Source: an uncultured Flavobacteriaceae bacterium (GTDB lineage Bacteria; Bacteroidota; Bacteroidia; Flavobacteriales; Flavobacteriaceae). From it: a stretch of DNA of 64,000 nucleotides. Both the position numbers and the translations under genes were made by a program. Within the stretch, counting starts at the first letter, position 1; every line of letters starts with the position of its first letter. The DNA lies in assembly GCA_947489085.1 (NCBI GenBank), contig CANLCJ010000021.1, positions 1 to 64,000 on the forward strand. Direction: 5' to 3'. The notes beneath the pieces were generated by a model. It worked only from the letters and a program-made list of their open reading frames with translations, was not told where the DNA came from and searched no databases. Positions 25,939-35,686 of this stretch are shown one piece after another.

Positions 25939-28350
25939 ATGAGATTATCTAAACACCTCTATATTTTTTTTATAACACTAGTTGTAATGTCCTGCCATAA
26001 AAAAGCAGGCGAAGCCACTTCGAGAGAAAAAAAGAATATTAACGACAATTGGTTGTATTTAGAGGATGATACTAATAACATTAATAAGGCCAAAGCCTCA
26101 ACAAGATGGACAACTATTAGTTTGCCTCACAGTTGGAATGCACTAGATGCAACAGATGTAGTTCCCGGGTATAGAAGAAGTGCTAGTTGGTACAGAAGAA
26201 CAATCCCCATAAAAACGGTAAACCCTTCTAGAAAATACCAACTTTATTTTGAAGGGGTTAATATAGAAAGTGAAATTTATGTAAACGGAGAAAAAGCAGG
26301 GAGCCATACAGGAGGTTATATAGGTTTTAAAGTAGATATAACTAAATATTTGAAACGTGGAGAGAACGATATTTTAGTTAGAGCAGATAATAGTTATAAC
26401 CCAGAGGTCATACCTTCTCAAAAAAGCGACTTTTTTATTTTTGGAGGCATAACTAGGGACGTTTGGTTAGAAAGTATTCCTGTAGAACACATTTCCAACT
26501 TGCATATTACAACACCAAAAGTTTCAAAAAAAGAAGCGCACTTAAAAGCAGAAGTATCTTTAGCTAATATTAAAGACGCATCCATAAATGAAATTGCAGC
26601 GTCGCTTATAGATGCCAAGGGTACCTCTATAGCAACTTCAATTTTCAAAATAAAAAACAATACAGCCCAAATAGATTTTAAAAACATTAAAAATCCGAAA
26701 TTATGGAGCACTCAAACACCATATTTATATACGTTAAAAATAGCTCTAGTAGAAAACGGTGAAATTGAAAAGGATGTTATTCAAAATAAAGTAGGATTTA
26801 GATGGTTTGAGTTTAAAGATTATGGTGCATTTTATCTAAACGGAGAGCGTTTACTATTAAGAGGTACGCATAGGCATGAAGAACATGCAGGAGTGGGCGC
26901 AGCTATGACAAATGCACAACATATCGCAGATGTAAAAGCCATAAAAGAGATGGGAGCTAATTTTGTAAGATTGGCGCACTATCCTCAAGATCCAGAAATT
27001 TATAAAGCGTGCGATTCGCTTGGTCTACTTGTATGGGACGAACTCCCTTGGTGTCGTGGCGGTGTAGGGAATTTAAATTGGAAAAAAAACACCAAACAGA
27101 TGCTTAAAGAAATCATCACTCAAAATTACAACCATCCAAGTGTAATTATATGGTCTTTAGGAAATGAGATATACTGGTTACCAGATTTTGACGATGGGGG
27201 CAATACAGATAAAATAAATACATATTTAAAAGAACTTAACGCTTACGCACACGAATTAGATCCATCAAGACAAACTGCAATTAGAAAATATTATGAAGGC
27301 GCAGCTATAGTAGATGTTTTTTCGCCCTCAATATGGTCTGGGTGGTATTCTGGAAGTTATAAGAGTTACAAGAAAGCTTTAGATGTGTACAAAAAAAAGT
27401 ACCCACATTTCTTGCATGCAGAATATGGAGGGTCTAGCCACTTAGGTAGACATACAGAAAACCCTATAACGGGAGAAGGAAAGATTAAATCAGACGGTTG
27501 GGAGGAAGCAATAGTGCAAACAAACGTTTCCAACATTGCGCAGATAGGAGACTGGAGCGAAAACTACATTGTAGATTTATTCGATTGGCACCTGCACGTT
27601 TCAGAAAACGATTCTACACTTACAGGTAATATACAATGGGCATTTAAAGACTTTGGGACACCACTTCGTCCAGAAAATGCAATACCTTATATAAATCAAA
27701 AAGGAATAACAGATAGAGCAGGACAACCTAAAGATGCCTATTACGTTTTTAAAAGCTATTGGAGTGAAGTACCATTTGCGTATATAGAGTCTCATACTTG
27801 GAACAGTCGGCAAGGCCCTAAAGGTAAAAAACGGAATATAAACGTGTACAGTAATTGTACTGAAGTAGAACTTTATTTAAATGGAAAAAGCTTAGGCGTA
27901 AAAAAGCGAAACCTAAAAGTCTACCCAGCTTGCGGACTAAATTGGAATGTGAATTTTAAAGAAGGTGAAAATAATTTAGTAGCCAAAGGTATTAAAGGCT
28001 CTAATAAGGTTAAAGACAGTTTAAGTTTAACCTATCGCTTCCAGCAAAACACAAAACCAGTAGCTTTACAATTAAAATCTAAAAAAATAAGCAATGGTAA
28101 TTATTTAGTAGAAGCTACCGCAGTGGATAAAAATGGGCTAAGATGTCTGGATTATGAGGCACGTGTGTATTTTCAATGTTTAAAAGGCGGAAAGTTATCC
28201 AAGAGCTTAGGAACACCAACAGGAAGTGAAAGTATAGAAATGGCAAACGGCAAAGCAGCAATAGAAATAATACCGCATGTAAAAGGGGAATTAGTACAAG
28301 TTATGGTAATTAACCAAAACTTTAAGGGTACTTATATAGATATAAAGTAG
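25939..28350 (+). CDS. GH2 family glycoside hydrolase lipoprotein
   Basis: The 803-residue protein has a lipobox at VVMSC (Cys at residue 19). It follows the GH2 plan: jelly-roll sugar-binding domain (about 30-190), immunoglobulin-like domain (about 190-290), TIM barrel with the acid/base E410 in WSLGNEIYW and the predicted nucleophile E495 in HAEYGG, then C-terminal beta-sandwich domains including a LYLNGKSLG module. The GH2 family covers beta-galactosidase, beta-glucuronidase, beta-mannosidase and others. Context with GH88 and uronate genes makes a uronic-acid or ulvan side-chain specificity attractive but unproven. It starts 61 bp after the GH88 stop. Confidence 0.9.
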   Translation: MRLSKHLYIFFITLVVMSCHKKAGEATSREKKNINDNWLYLEDDTNNINKAKASTRWTTISLPHSWNALDATDVVPGYRRSASWYRRTIPIKTVNPSRKYQLYFEGVNIESEIYVNGEKAGSHTGGYIGFKVDITKYLKRGENDILVRADNSYNPEVIPSQKSDFFIFGGITRDVWLESIPVEHISNLHITTPKVSKKEAHLKAEVSLANIKDASINEIAASLIDAKGTSIATSIFKIKNNTAQIDFKNIKNPKLWSTQTPYLYTLKIALVENGEIEKDVIQNKVGFRWFEFKDYGAFYLNGERLLLRGTHRHEEHAGVGAAMTNAQHIADVKAIKEMGANFVRLAHYPQDPEIYKACDSLGLLVWDELPWCRGGVGNLNWKKNTKQMLKEIITQNYNHPSVIIWSLGNEIYWLPDFDDGGNTDKINTYLKELNAYAHELDPSRQTAIRKYYEGAAIVDVFSPSIWSGWYSGSYKSYKKALDVYKKKYPHFLHAEYGGSSHLGRHTENPITGEGKIKSDGWEEAIVQTNVSNIAQIGDWSENYIVDLFDWHLHVSENDSTLTGNIQWAFKDFGTPLRPENAIPYINQKGITDRAGQPKDAYYVFKSYWSEVPFAYIESHTWNSRQGPKGKKRNINVYSNCTEVELYLNGKSLGVKKRNLKVYPACGLNWNVNFKEGENNLVAKGIKGSNKVKDSLSLTYRFQQNTKPVALQLKSKKISNGNYLVEATAVDKNGLRCLDYEARVYFQCLKGGKLSKSLGTPTGSESIEMANGKAAIEIIPHVKGELVQVMVINQNFKGTYIDIK

Positions 28351-28701
28351 TACTAGAGCCTTTAATTTAATGTGTAAACTATAATTTGAAAGATTAAACA
28401 TTTAATACCGTTAGATGTAAATAGAACATTTTTATTATTGATAATCCAGTCATTCTTTTGTTTTGATTTATTTAATATAACTTTAACGTAATTTTAATAA
28501 TAATTTATCAATTTATAATCCTTCTAAAGTAGCTTCTGTTCCTCATAAAAAATGTCTTGCTACATTTGCCATGTATCATTTTTTAGTATTTTGCTCCTTT
28601 AAATACTTATCAATGTGGCGTGTATACACAGTATCAAAAGTATTTTCACTCATAACATAAATGTTAAAATCTCAAATTCTTTACAGAAAGTAGCAGTCAT
28701 G

Positions 28702-28746
28702 CAGTACAGTACAGGATACTGAAATAAAGAGCAATTCGTAAAATTG
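28702..28746 (+). promoter_or_regulatory. Regulon promoter C (second SusCD operon)
   Basis: Direct repeats CAGTACAGTA (28702-28711) and CAGGATACTG (28712-28721) precede TAAAATTG (28739-28746), one mismatch from TAnnTTTG. The second repeat starts exactly 27 bp before the -7 box, as at 3376/3403, 4633/4660 and 35697/35724. The predicted leader to the susC ATG at 28817 is about 65 nt. Confidence 0.7.
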
Positions 28747-28764
28747 TTAACATTTATTTATGAA

Positions 28765-28791
28765 AAAGTGAAAATGCATACATTTCACTTT
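28765..28791 (+). promoter_or_regulatory. Leader hairpin before second susC
   Basis: AAAGTGAAAATG (28765-28776) pairs with CATTTCACTTT (28781-28791) over 11 bp with one bulged A and a 4-nt loop, about 25 nt before the start codon. It may act in translation control or messenger stability. No T tract follows. Confidence 0.4.
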
Positions 28792-28816
28792 CATATTTAA
28801 TAATAAACTAAATTGT

Positions 28817-31800
28817 ATGTTAAAACTTAAACTTAAAATGAAACAAAAATTTAAAAAGCAATTTCCTGTTTCGAGTTTGATGTTAATGTTAGTATTGGTG
28901 CTATCCAGTTTTACTAGTATTAGCTTGCAAGCTCAAGATCGCGTTACAGGTACAGTTACGGGCGATGATGGCATCCCGTTACCAGGTGTAAATGTATTAC
29001 AAAAAGGAACTTCCAAAGGAGCTGTTACAGATTTCGATGGAAAATTTACTTTATTACTAGCATCAGGAAACAAAACCTTAGTGTTCTCTTACATTGGTTT
29101 TAAAACCAAAGAAGTTGCTCTAGGAGAAGAAAATAACGTAACAGTTGTTTTAGAAGAAGATGTTGAAAGTTTAGAAGAAGTTGTAGTAATTGGTTATGCA
29201 GCTGTAGAACGTGAAAAAATATTAGGATCTGTAGCAACAGTTAAGTCAGAATCTATACAACAAGCAGCACCAGTAGATGTATTACAAGGTGTGCAAGGTA
29301 AATTATCTGGGGTTCAAGTACTCTCAAATAACGGGCCAGGAGAAGGTTTTGATATTCGAATTAGAGGTATTAATACATTCAATGCAGGCGCAACAGGACC
29401 TTTATATGTTGTAGATGGTCAACAAACATTTGATATTGATAACTTAGATCCAGCAGATATTGAATCTTTAGAAGTAATTAAAGATGGTGCCACTGCGGCA
29501 ATTTATGGTGCAAGAGCAGGTAATGGTGTTGTTATCATAAAAACTAAAAGTGGTAAATCTGGTAAATTAAATGTAACTATTAATACGTCTACAGGTGTTA
29601 ATACTCTAGTAGGTCAAGTGCCAGTTGCTACCGGTGCCCAAGGTTTGTTAGTTGAGCAATTAGCAACACAAGGTAATGCTAGAAGTAACAGACAAAGAGA
29701 TACACTTAACTTGTTATTTAGAAACTCTCCAGATTTACAAGATTTGTTAACGAGACCAGGAATAAGACAGCAGACAAACATTGCGATTAGTGGAGGAACA
29801 GATAAGGCAACGTTTTACTGGAATACAGGATATATAGACGAGGAAACTATTATTAACAATAGCGATTTTAGGAGAATAAATACCCGTTTAAAGGTAGATG
29901 TAACCCCATCAGATAAGTTTAAATTAGGAACTTTAATCAACTTGTCTTTCGAAGAAATAAACGGTGCTAACATAAGACAGATTCTTCAACAAGCGGTAAG
30001 ACGTGTAACTTTCCTGCCTTTATTTGAGCCAGATGGTACTTTTGCTACATCGACACCTGCATTTAGATCTATCAACCCTCTTGCAGTAGCAGAACTAGAA
30101 ACGAGAAATGAAAGACGACTAAGAGGTAATGTGTTTAGTTATTTACAGTTTAACATTACCCCAAAATTATCTATTAAATCTACATTAGGTCTTGATTTTA
30201 GAAATAGAATCAATAGAGTTTTTACTCCTAACGAGCTAAATGCGCAATTCAATCCTCTAACTCCTGAAAACTTTCCAATTGTAGGGTCTGAAAGGAATCG
30301 TTTTGATTATAATATTCAGCAAGAGAATTTTATCAATTACAAGAATACATGGGGCAGACACAATTTTTCAGCTTTTGCCGGTATGCAATTGCAAGAGAAT
30401 TCGCTAGAAGATGTTAACATAACAGGAAACTTTACCAATTCGTTAATACGAACTTTTAATAACACAGAACCAGAATCTATAGTAGTAAATAATAGTACTG
30501 GAGATACTAGATCTTCTTTATTTTCTTTATTCTCAGGTTTTAGTTACGATTTCGATAGCAAGTATTTAGTTAGTGCAACAGTAAGAAGAGATGGGTCTTC
30601 AAGATTTGGAGATGGTAACAGATTTGGATATTTTCCTTCAGCTTCTTTGGGTTGGAAAATTAGCAACGAAAATTTCTTAAAAAATAACTCAACAATTAAT
30701 AACCTATTATTGAGAGCAAGTTACGGTATCACAGGTAACGATAGAGTAGGTAACTTTAGATCTCAAGCGCTTTTAGAGCCCAACCAAATATTTAATGCGC
30801 AAACAGGTTTCGATGCTGTTCAGATTGCTAATGATGATTTAAAATGGGAAGAAACTACATCTATAAATTTAGGTTTAGACCTAGGTTTATTTAAAAATCG
30901 CTTAAAATTTGCTTTCGATATTTACAGAACAGATACAGAAGATTTATTACAAGATTTACCACTAGCAGAAGAGTCTGGTTTTAATGAGGTTACGGCTAAC
31001 GTTGGTGCTATTAGAAACGAAGGTATCGATATATCTATTAACGGTACAGTATTAAAAACAAAAAACTTTTCTTGGGATGCTGGTTTCACGATAGGTTTAA
31101 CTCGTAACGAAGTATTAGAGTTATCATTATTTGATGAAGATGAAGCAAGTTTCCAAGTGCCTGGTCCAGGTACAAGTTTAGAGCCTTACTTACTAGAAGT
31201 AGGTCAGCCTATAGGTAATATTATTGGATTTAGACAAGATGGTGTTTTTCAATACGACGAGTCCAATGCTTTTATTACAGTTGGAGAAGGCGATAATGTG
31301 CGCTCAGAGCGTTTATTTCCAAATTTTGATGAAAATGGTTTCTTTTTAGGGACATATAACAGAGCAGACGGTACAGCTTTCCCTCAAGAGCGTGTTGGAG
31401 AAATCCAAAAGCTATCTGCAGCAGGTAGAGAATTAGGTGCAGGAGATTTTATATGGAATGATGTTAATGGAGACCTAATAATAGACGCCGAAAATGATGG
31501 AAGACAAGTTTTAGGTAATGGTGTAGCAACCGTGTTTGGTGGATTTACGCATGATTTTAAATACAAAACATTTACTTTAGGATTGTTATTTGACTATAGT
31601 TTTGGTAACGACTCATATAGAGAATACGACCATGAAAGAAACGCACAACGTGCCAGAATATTTACACCTAGCCCAGAGCGTATTGAGAATGCATGGATGA
31701 ACCCTGGAGACATTGCAGTATTTCCAAATTTAAACAGGCTTCCACAAAACAGAATAGATTTTGCAGGGGTTAATTCTCCTACAGCTAACAATCTGTATGT

Positions 31801-32056
31801 AGACGATGGTAGTTTTATTAAATGGCGATATGCACGTTTTGGATACGACATTCCAAAGAAAACCTTACAGTCTCTTAAGTTAGGTTTAACTAAAGTTAAT
31901 TTTAACTTTGCTGTAAACAATGTGTTAACTTGGACAAATTACCAAGGCTTTAATCCTGAATTTGGATCTCGTGGAAATCCTTTAACTCCAGGTAATGATG
32001 AATTGAGATTCCCTAACGACAGAGAATTCTTGTTAGGAATGCAAGTTAAATTTTAA
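28817..32056 (+). CDS. SusC-family TonB-dependent outer-membrane transporter 2
   Basis: The 1079-residue transporter has a signal peptide ending near SLQAQD, a carboxypeptidase-regulatory-like domain (TGTVTGDDGIPLPGVNVLQK), a plug domain (FDIRIRGINTFNAGATGPLY, then VVDG) and a long barrel ending in LLGMQVKF. An ATG 21 bp downstream (28838) is an alternative start; both give a signal peptide. It is paired with susD 19 bp downstream. It is the first gene of the operon under regulon promoter C and differs clearly in sequence from the SusC at 20.0 kb, so it probably takes a different oligosaccharide of the same polymer. Confidence 0.95.
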   Translation: MLKLKLKMKQKFKKQFPVSSLMLMLVLVLSSFTSISLQAQDRVTGTVTGDDGIPLPGVNVLQKGTSKGAVTDFDGKFTLLLASGNKTLVFSYIGFKTKEVALGEENNVTVVLEEDVESLEEVVVIGYAAVEREKILGSVATVKSESIQQAAPVDVLQGVQGKLSGVQVLSNNGPGEGFDIRIRGINTFNAGATGPLYVVDGQQTFDIDNLDPADIESLEVIKDGATAAIYGARAGNGVVIIKTKSGKSGKLNVTINTSTGVNTLVGQVPVATGAQGLLVEQLATQGNARSNRQRDTLNLLFRNSPDLQDLLTRPGIRQQTNIAISGGTDKATFYWNTGYIDEETIINNSDFRRINTRLKVDVTPSDKFKLGTLINLSFEEINGANIRQILQQAVRRVTFLPLFEPDGTFATSTPAFRSINPLAVAELETRNERRLRGNVFSYLQFNITPKLSIKSTLGLDFRNRINRVFTPNELNAQFNPLTPENFPIVGSERNRFDYNIQQENFINYKNTWGRHNFSAFAGMQLQENSLEDVNITGNFTNSLIRTFNNTEPESIVVNNSTGDTRSSLFSLFSGFSYDFDSKYLVSATVRRDGSSRFGDGNRFGYFPSASLGWKISNENFLKNNSTINNLLLRASYGITGNDRVGNFRSQALLEPNQIFNAQTGFDAVQIANDDLKWEETTSINLGLDLGLFKNRLKFAFDIYRTDTEDLLQDLPLAEESGFNEVTANVGAIRNEGIDISINGTVLKTKNFSWDAGFTIGLTRNEVLELSLFDEDEASFQVPGPGTSLEPYLLEVGQPIGNIIGFRQDGVFQYDESNAFITVGEGDNVRSERLFPNFDENGFFLGTYNRADGTAFPQERVGEIQKLSAAGRELGAGDFIWNDVNGDLIIDAENDGRQVLGNGVATVFGGFTHDFKYKTFTLGLLFDYSFGNDSYREYDHERNAQRARIFTPSPERIENAWMNPGDIAVFPNLNRLPQNRIDFAGVNSPTANNLYVDDGSFIKWRYARFGYDIPKKTLQSLKLGLTKVNFNFAVNNVLTWTNYQGFNPEFGSRGNPLTPGNDELRFPNDREFLLGMQVKF

Positions 32057-32075
32057 ATTTTAAAATTATTTAAAG

Positions 32076-33650
32076 ATGATGTTTTTTAATAAATATAAAA
32101 AAGTAAAGTACTTTGCAGCTATGTCTTTAGTTGTAGTTAGCGCCTTATTTTCGTGCGAGGAAGTGGTAATTCAAGAGCCAGAAAGTTCAATATCTCCCGA
32201 AGGTTTCTTCAGCACAAATACGAACTTAGAATCGAGTCTGGTAACTGGGTATTCGTTCCTTAGAAGGACTTATAGGAACCGTTATTTTGAGTGGGGAGAT
32301 TTAAGGTCTGATAGTTTCGATCCCTCTGGTTCAAATGTAGTAAGAGAGTCTATACATAATAGCATCATGGATCCTGGTAACGCAGGACTTCTAAGATGGG
32401 CAGATCCTTACCAAGCCATAGATGCTGTAAATAGAGTTATAGATGCAGCGCCGAGTGTTCCGAATGTAGATAGAGAAATATTAGGACAAGCCTATGCTAT
32501 AAGAGCAAAATTATATTTTGATCTTACTCGTGTTTGGGGAAATGTACCTGTATTTACAACGGCCGTAAGTGCTGTTACAGATGTATTTACTGATGCAGTA
32601 CCTTCTTCCACAATTATAAATGAAGTTGTTATACCAGACATGCGAATAGCAGATTCTTTATTAACTGTACAAAGCGATGAGTTTAGGTTTACGAGGTCTA
32701 GTATATTAGCACTACAAGGTGAAGTATATCTATGGGAAGGCGAAAACGAACTTGCTAGACAAGCACTTTTAGAACTAGAAGCCTTGGGCACACATAGATT
32801 GGTAACGACTCCTCAAGAATGGGAAGACTTATTTTCTAATCAACAACCAGTACCAAGCTTTCCCGAAGGACGTGGTAAATTACAAGAAGGACCAGAGTTA
32901 ATATTCTCTATCCCTTTTGATGATCCTCTTACCGAAGGCATAAACTCTTCTGTATTAGGGCTTTTTGCAGGTGGAGCTGAGGTAACCGTAGTATCTACTT
33001 CAGTAGAAGAAAAATGGTTAGAGCGTTTTCCTATAGATTCGACATGGGAAGATCTTTATCCAGATACCCCTCCTGTGTTTACGACAACCGAAGAGGATGA
33101 AGATGGTGTAGAAATGGAAGTGCCGTTATATGGAGATTGGAGATTATTTGCCATTCGAGAAGATGGTAATTTTGAAGAAGGTATTGGTGTAGCGTTAGGA
33201 GAAGCTCGTATAGAAAAATGGCAAGAAGAACGTATTGGTTTATCCAGTGCTAATGATGATACAGATATAGTGGTATATCGTTATGCTGACATTGTATTGA
33301 TGATTGCAGAAGCGGAGTTAAAATTGGGGAATATAGATGCTGCTCTAAATAGAATTAATGAAATAAGAACAGCTCGACAATTGCCTTTAGTTACAGCAGA
33401 AGATTTTGGTAGCGATTTTGATTCTCGTTTAGATTACTTATTAGATGAAAGACAATTTGAATTATTTGCTGAAGGTAAGCGTTGGTGGGATTTGGTTAGA
33501 AACGATAGAGCAATTAGTACTATGAATCCAATACTTACAGATCGTTTAGACACAGAAGTTGTGCCTTTAACACCAAACAGAATACTGTGGCCTATACTCA
33601 ATGAGCATTTAATTGATAACCCGAACCTATCGCAAAACCCTGAGTGGTAA
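32076..33650 (+). CDS. SusD/RagB family glycan-binding lipoprotein 2
   Basis: The 524-residue SusD homologue has lipobox SALFSC (Cys at about residue 27), N-terminal helices with AIRAKLYFDLTRVWGNVPVF, and the C-terminal RYADIVLMIAEAELKLGNID and DERQFELFAEGKRWWDLVRN motifs. It is the partner of the upstream SusC. Unlike the first SusCD pair, it is followed by two fasciclin-domain lipoproteins and not by enzymes. Confidence 0.94.
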   Translation: MMFFNKYKKVKYFAAMSLVVVSALFSCEEVVIQEPESSISPEGFFSTNTNLESSLVTGYSFLRRTYRNRYFEWGDLRSDSFDPSGSNVVRESIHNSIMDPGNAGLLRWADPYQAIDAVNRVIDAAPSVPNVDREILGQAYAIRAKLYFDLTRVWGNVPVFTTAVSAVTDVFTDAVPSSTIINEVVIPDMRIADSLLTVQSDEFRFTRSSILALQGEVYLWEGENELARQALLELEALGTHRLVTTPQEWEDLFSNQQPVPSFPEGRGKLQEGPELIFSIPFDDPLTEGINSSVLGLFAGGAEVTVVSTSVEEKWLERFPIDSTWEDLYPDTPPVFTTTEEDEDGVEMEVPLYGDWRLFAIREDGNFEEGIGVALGEARIEKWQEERIGLSSANDDTDIVVYRYADIVLMIAEAELKLGNIDAALNRINEIRTARQLPLVTAEDFGSDFDSRLDYLLDERQFELFAEGKRWWDLVRNDRAISTMNPILTDRLDTEVVPLTPNRILWPILNEHLIDNPNLSQNPEW

Positions 33651-33672
33651 TAAATAAAATAGTAAAGAAATT

Positions 33673-34476
33673 ATGAAAACATATTTTAAAATATCTATAC
33701 TTAGTGTTATTGCTTTAATAATCACTTCGTGTACACTTGATGTTCAAGACGAATTTAATTTCAGACCAGACATCAACGATAACGATCCTTTTGAGAATTT
33801 AACGGCTTGGCAATTTATATTAGCTAGACAAACAAATACAATAGCGGATCCAGAAACCGGTGCTAGACGACTTGATGATGATAATTTAGATTATTTTAGA
33901 GCGGCAGTTGAAGCCACAGGTTTACAAAGCCTGTATGCAAACGCTAATACAACTTCAACCTTCTTATTTCTATCAAACAGATCTTTTATAAATGGTAATC
34001 ACGATAGAAATGTAAATGTTATTACCAATGGAAGAAGAGGTGTTGCACCGCGAACAGTTAATGTAGATGAGTTCTTCAACGATTTATCTGATGAACAATT
34101 AAACAGGCTTAGAGCAGTACTTCTATACCATATTGTTCCTGGAGAGTTTTTAGACCAGTTACAAGCTTTTCCATCAATAAACACACCTAGAGAATTTCCA
34201 ACATTGTTGCCTCAGGTAACAACGGATCTTGTAACGGAAGAAGCTGTAGCTATAAGTAATGAATCAAGTCTAATTGGTATAGAAAGGCGACAAGAATTTC
34301 TGTTATTTATAAATCCAGATACTGCAGCTTTAATACCGTCTGCATCATCAGATAACTTCGACCAAGGTGTAGCATTACACAACTTTGTTTTGAGTAACGG
34401 TATCGGTCATTTTATAGAAGAGGCTGTACGTTTCCAAGATTACGATTTATATAGTAATTTTGACTTAAGTTTATAA
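33673..34476 (+). CDS. Fasciclin-domain lipoprotein, single domain
   Basis: The 267-residue lipoprotein (lipobox IITSC, Cys at residue 20) carries one divergent fasciclin (FAS1) domain, with the family pattern of a first FLFLSNRSF block and a later LLYHIVPGEFL block. FAS1 domains mediate adhesion or ligand binding. It lies 22 bp after susD and is surely cotranscribed, suggesting a surface-exposed accessory glycan-binding protein of this SusCD complex. No catalytic motif is seen. Confidence 0.75.
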   Translation: MKTYFKISILSVIALIITSCTLDVQDEFNFRPDINDNDPFENLTAWQFILARQTNTIADPETGARRLDDDNLDYFRAAVEATGLQSLYANANTTSTFLFLSNRSFINGNHDRNVNVITNGRRGVAPRTVNVDEFFNDLSDEQLNRLRAVLLYHIVPGEFLDQLQAFPSINTPREFPTLLPQVTTDLVTEEAVAISNESSLIGIERRQEFLLFINPDTAALIPSASSDNFDQGVALHNFVLSNGIGHFIEEAVRFQDYDLYSNFDLSL

Positions 34477-34508
34477 ATAGATAATAAATACATTTAAATA
34501 CAAAATAA

Positions 34509-35612
34509 ATGAAAAAACATATAATTAATAAATGCGTTCTATTTATGATGGGTTTAGGTTTGCTTAGCTCTTGTAATATAGAAGACGACAGTACAGCGGT
34601 AATTCCCTTTGTGCCTGGAGTAGTTGAAAATCCAGTAACAATTTCGCAACTTATCATAGCGAATCCTAATTTAACAATTTTAGAGAGAGCTCTAAGAGTT
34701 GTGGAAGCTGAAACAAATACGAGACTAATTACAGACTTAAATATTCCAGGTAATTCTACGTTTTTTGCGCCAAGTGATGCAGCGTTCATGGAGTTGTTGG
34801 CAACTAACGGTATTGATAACATTGAGGATATAACCCCTGATGATCTTATCGAGATTTTGCAAAATCATATTCTGCCAATAGAAGTTATGTCTGCAAACTT
34901 ACAAACAGGTTATTTTGAGACGGCCTTAGAAAGTGATGACAATGATGATTTAAACATCAGCATGTTTATCAACACAGCAGAAGGTGTAGTTATTAATGGT
35001 AATGCTACAGTAGTAATGCCAGACATTGATGCTAATAATGGTGTTATACACATTGTAGATGCTGTAATACAATTACCAACAATAGCAACCTTTACAGGAA
35101 ATGATCCTAGCTTATCTGGTTTCCATAATACGGTAATTGCCCAAGGTCTAAGACCTATAGTGGGAGCATTGGCAACAAGAGCTGCTTTTGTGCCTACCAA
35201 TGAGGCTTTTAATGCTTTTGCATCTGGATTAGACATAGCTGAAGAAGGCGAAGAACAAGATCCTCTTGTAATATTAAACCTTAGAAATACACTTCAAAAC
35301 CATGTAGTGGTTGATGATTTAAGCGCTCCAGAATTGTTGGACATGAGTGATGAGGAGAACCCTTTTATGGTAGAAACTATAGCAGAGTCTAACTTAAGTA
35401 TTAATGTTACAACATCTGTAGAAGATGTGGACGATGCAGGTGTTGAAGTTACAGCTATAGCTTCTTTTACAATTACAGATGCTTTGGGTAATGTTGCTAA
35501 CACTGTAACAACAGATGTACAGGCTTCAAATGGTACCTTAACTATAATAAACGCTGTACTACAACCAGAACCTATACTTGAATTACCAGTTGTTGAAGAA
35601 GAAATGGAATAA
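34509..35612 (+). CDS. Fasciclin-domain lipoprotein, two domains
   Basis: The 367-residue lipoprotein (lipobox GLLSSC, Cys at residue 22) contains two FAS1 domains. The first (about 45-195) shows the consensus STFFAPSDAAFMELL, LQNHILPIEVM and ANNGVIHIVDAVI. The second (about 200-355) has AAFVPTNEAFNAF, LQNHVV and GTLTIINAVL. It starts 32 bp after the single-domain fasciclin gene and ends the operon just before a strong terminator at 35641. Probably a surface adhesin or binding protein; the ligand is unknown. Confidence 0.85.
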   Translation: MKKHIINKCVLFMMGLGLLSSCNIEDDSTAVIPFVPGVVENPVTISQLIIANPNLTILERALRVVEAETNTRLITDLNIPGNSTFFAPSDAAFMELLATNGIDNIEDITPDDLIEILQNHILPIEVMSANLQTGYFETALESDDNDDLNISMFINTAEGVVINGNATVVMPDIDANNGVIHIVDAVIQLPTIATFTGNDPSLSGFHNTVIAQGLRPIVGALATRAAFVPTNEAFNAFASGLDIAEEGEEQDPLVILNLRNTLQNHVVVDDLSAPELLDMSDEENPFMVETIAESNLSINVTTSVEDVDDAGVEVTAIASFTITDALGNVANTVTTDVQASNGTLTIINAVLQPEPILELPVVEEEME

Positions 35613-35640
35613 TAAAATTAATTCAGTTTTATTACAAATT

Positions 35641-35669
35641 AAAGGGTTGCCATTTGGCAACCCTTTTTT
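35641..35669 (+). terminator. Terminator of second SusCD/fasciclin operon
   Basis: AAAGGGTTGCC (35641-35651) pairs perfectly with GGCAACCCTTT (35656-35666) around an ATTT loop and runs into a T tract. It isolates the SusCD/fasciclin operon from the sulfatase gene, whose own regulon promoter begins 18 bp further on. Confidence 0.93.
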
Positions 35670-35686
35670 ATGCACTAAAATGTTAT

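Larger units (their letters stand above)
28351..28816. other. Gap between GH2 gene and second SusC operon
   Basis: No gene is supported in these 466 bp. Regulon promoter C (28702-28746) and a leader hairpin (28765-28791) lie in the right part. On the minus strand, 28653-28576 reads as a clean 25-codon peptide, which may be chance or the tail of a lost gene. No clear terminator follows the GH2 gene. Confidence 0.6.

Noticed and set aside
28576-28653. 25-residue minus-strand peptide frame (MSENTFDTVYTRH...)
   Set aside because: Composition looks protein-like and it could be a gene relic, but it is too short and has no partner or promoter.
34412-34822. 136-codon minus-strand frame across the two fasciclin genes
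   Set aside because: Antisense to both lipoprotein genes, no signal or family; shadow.
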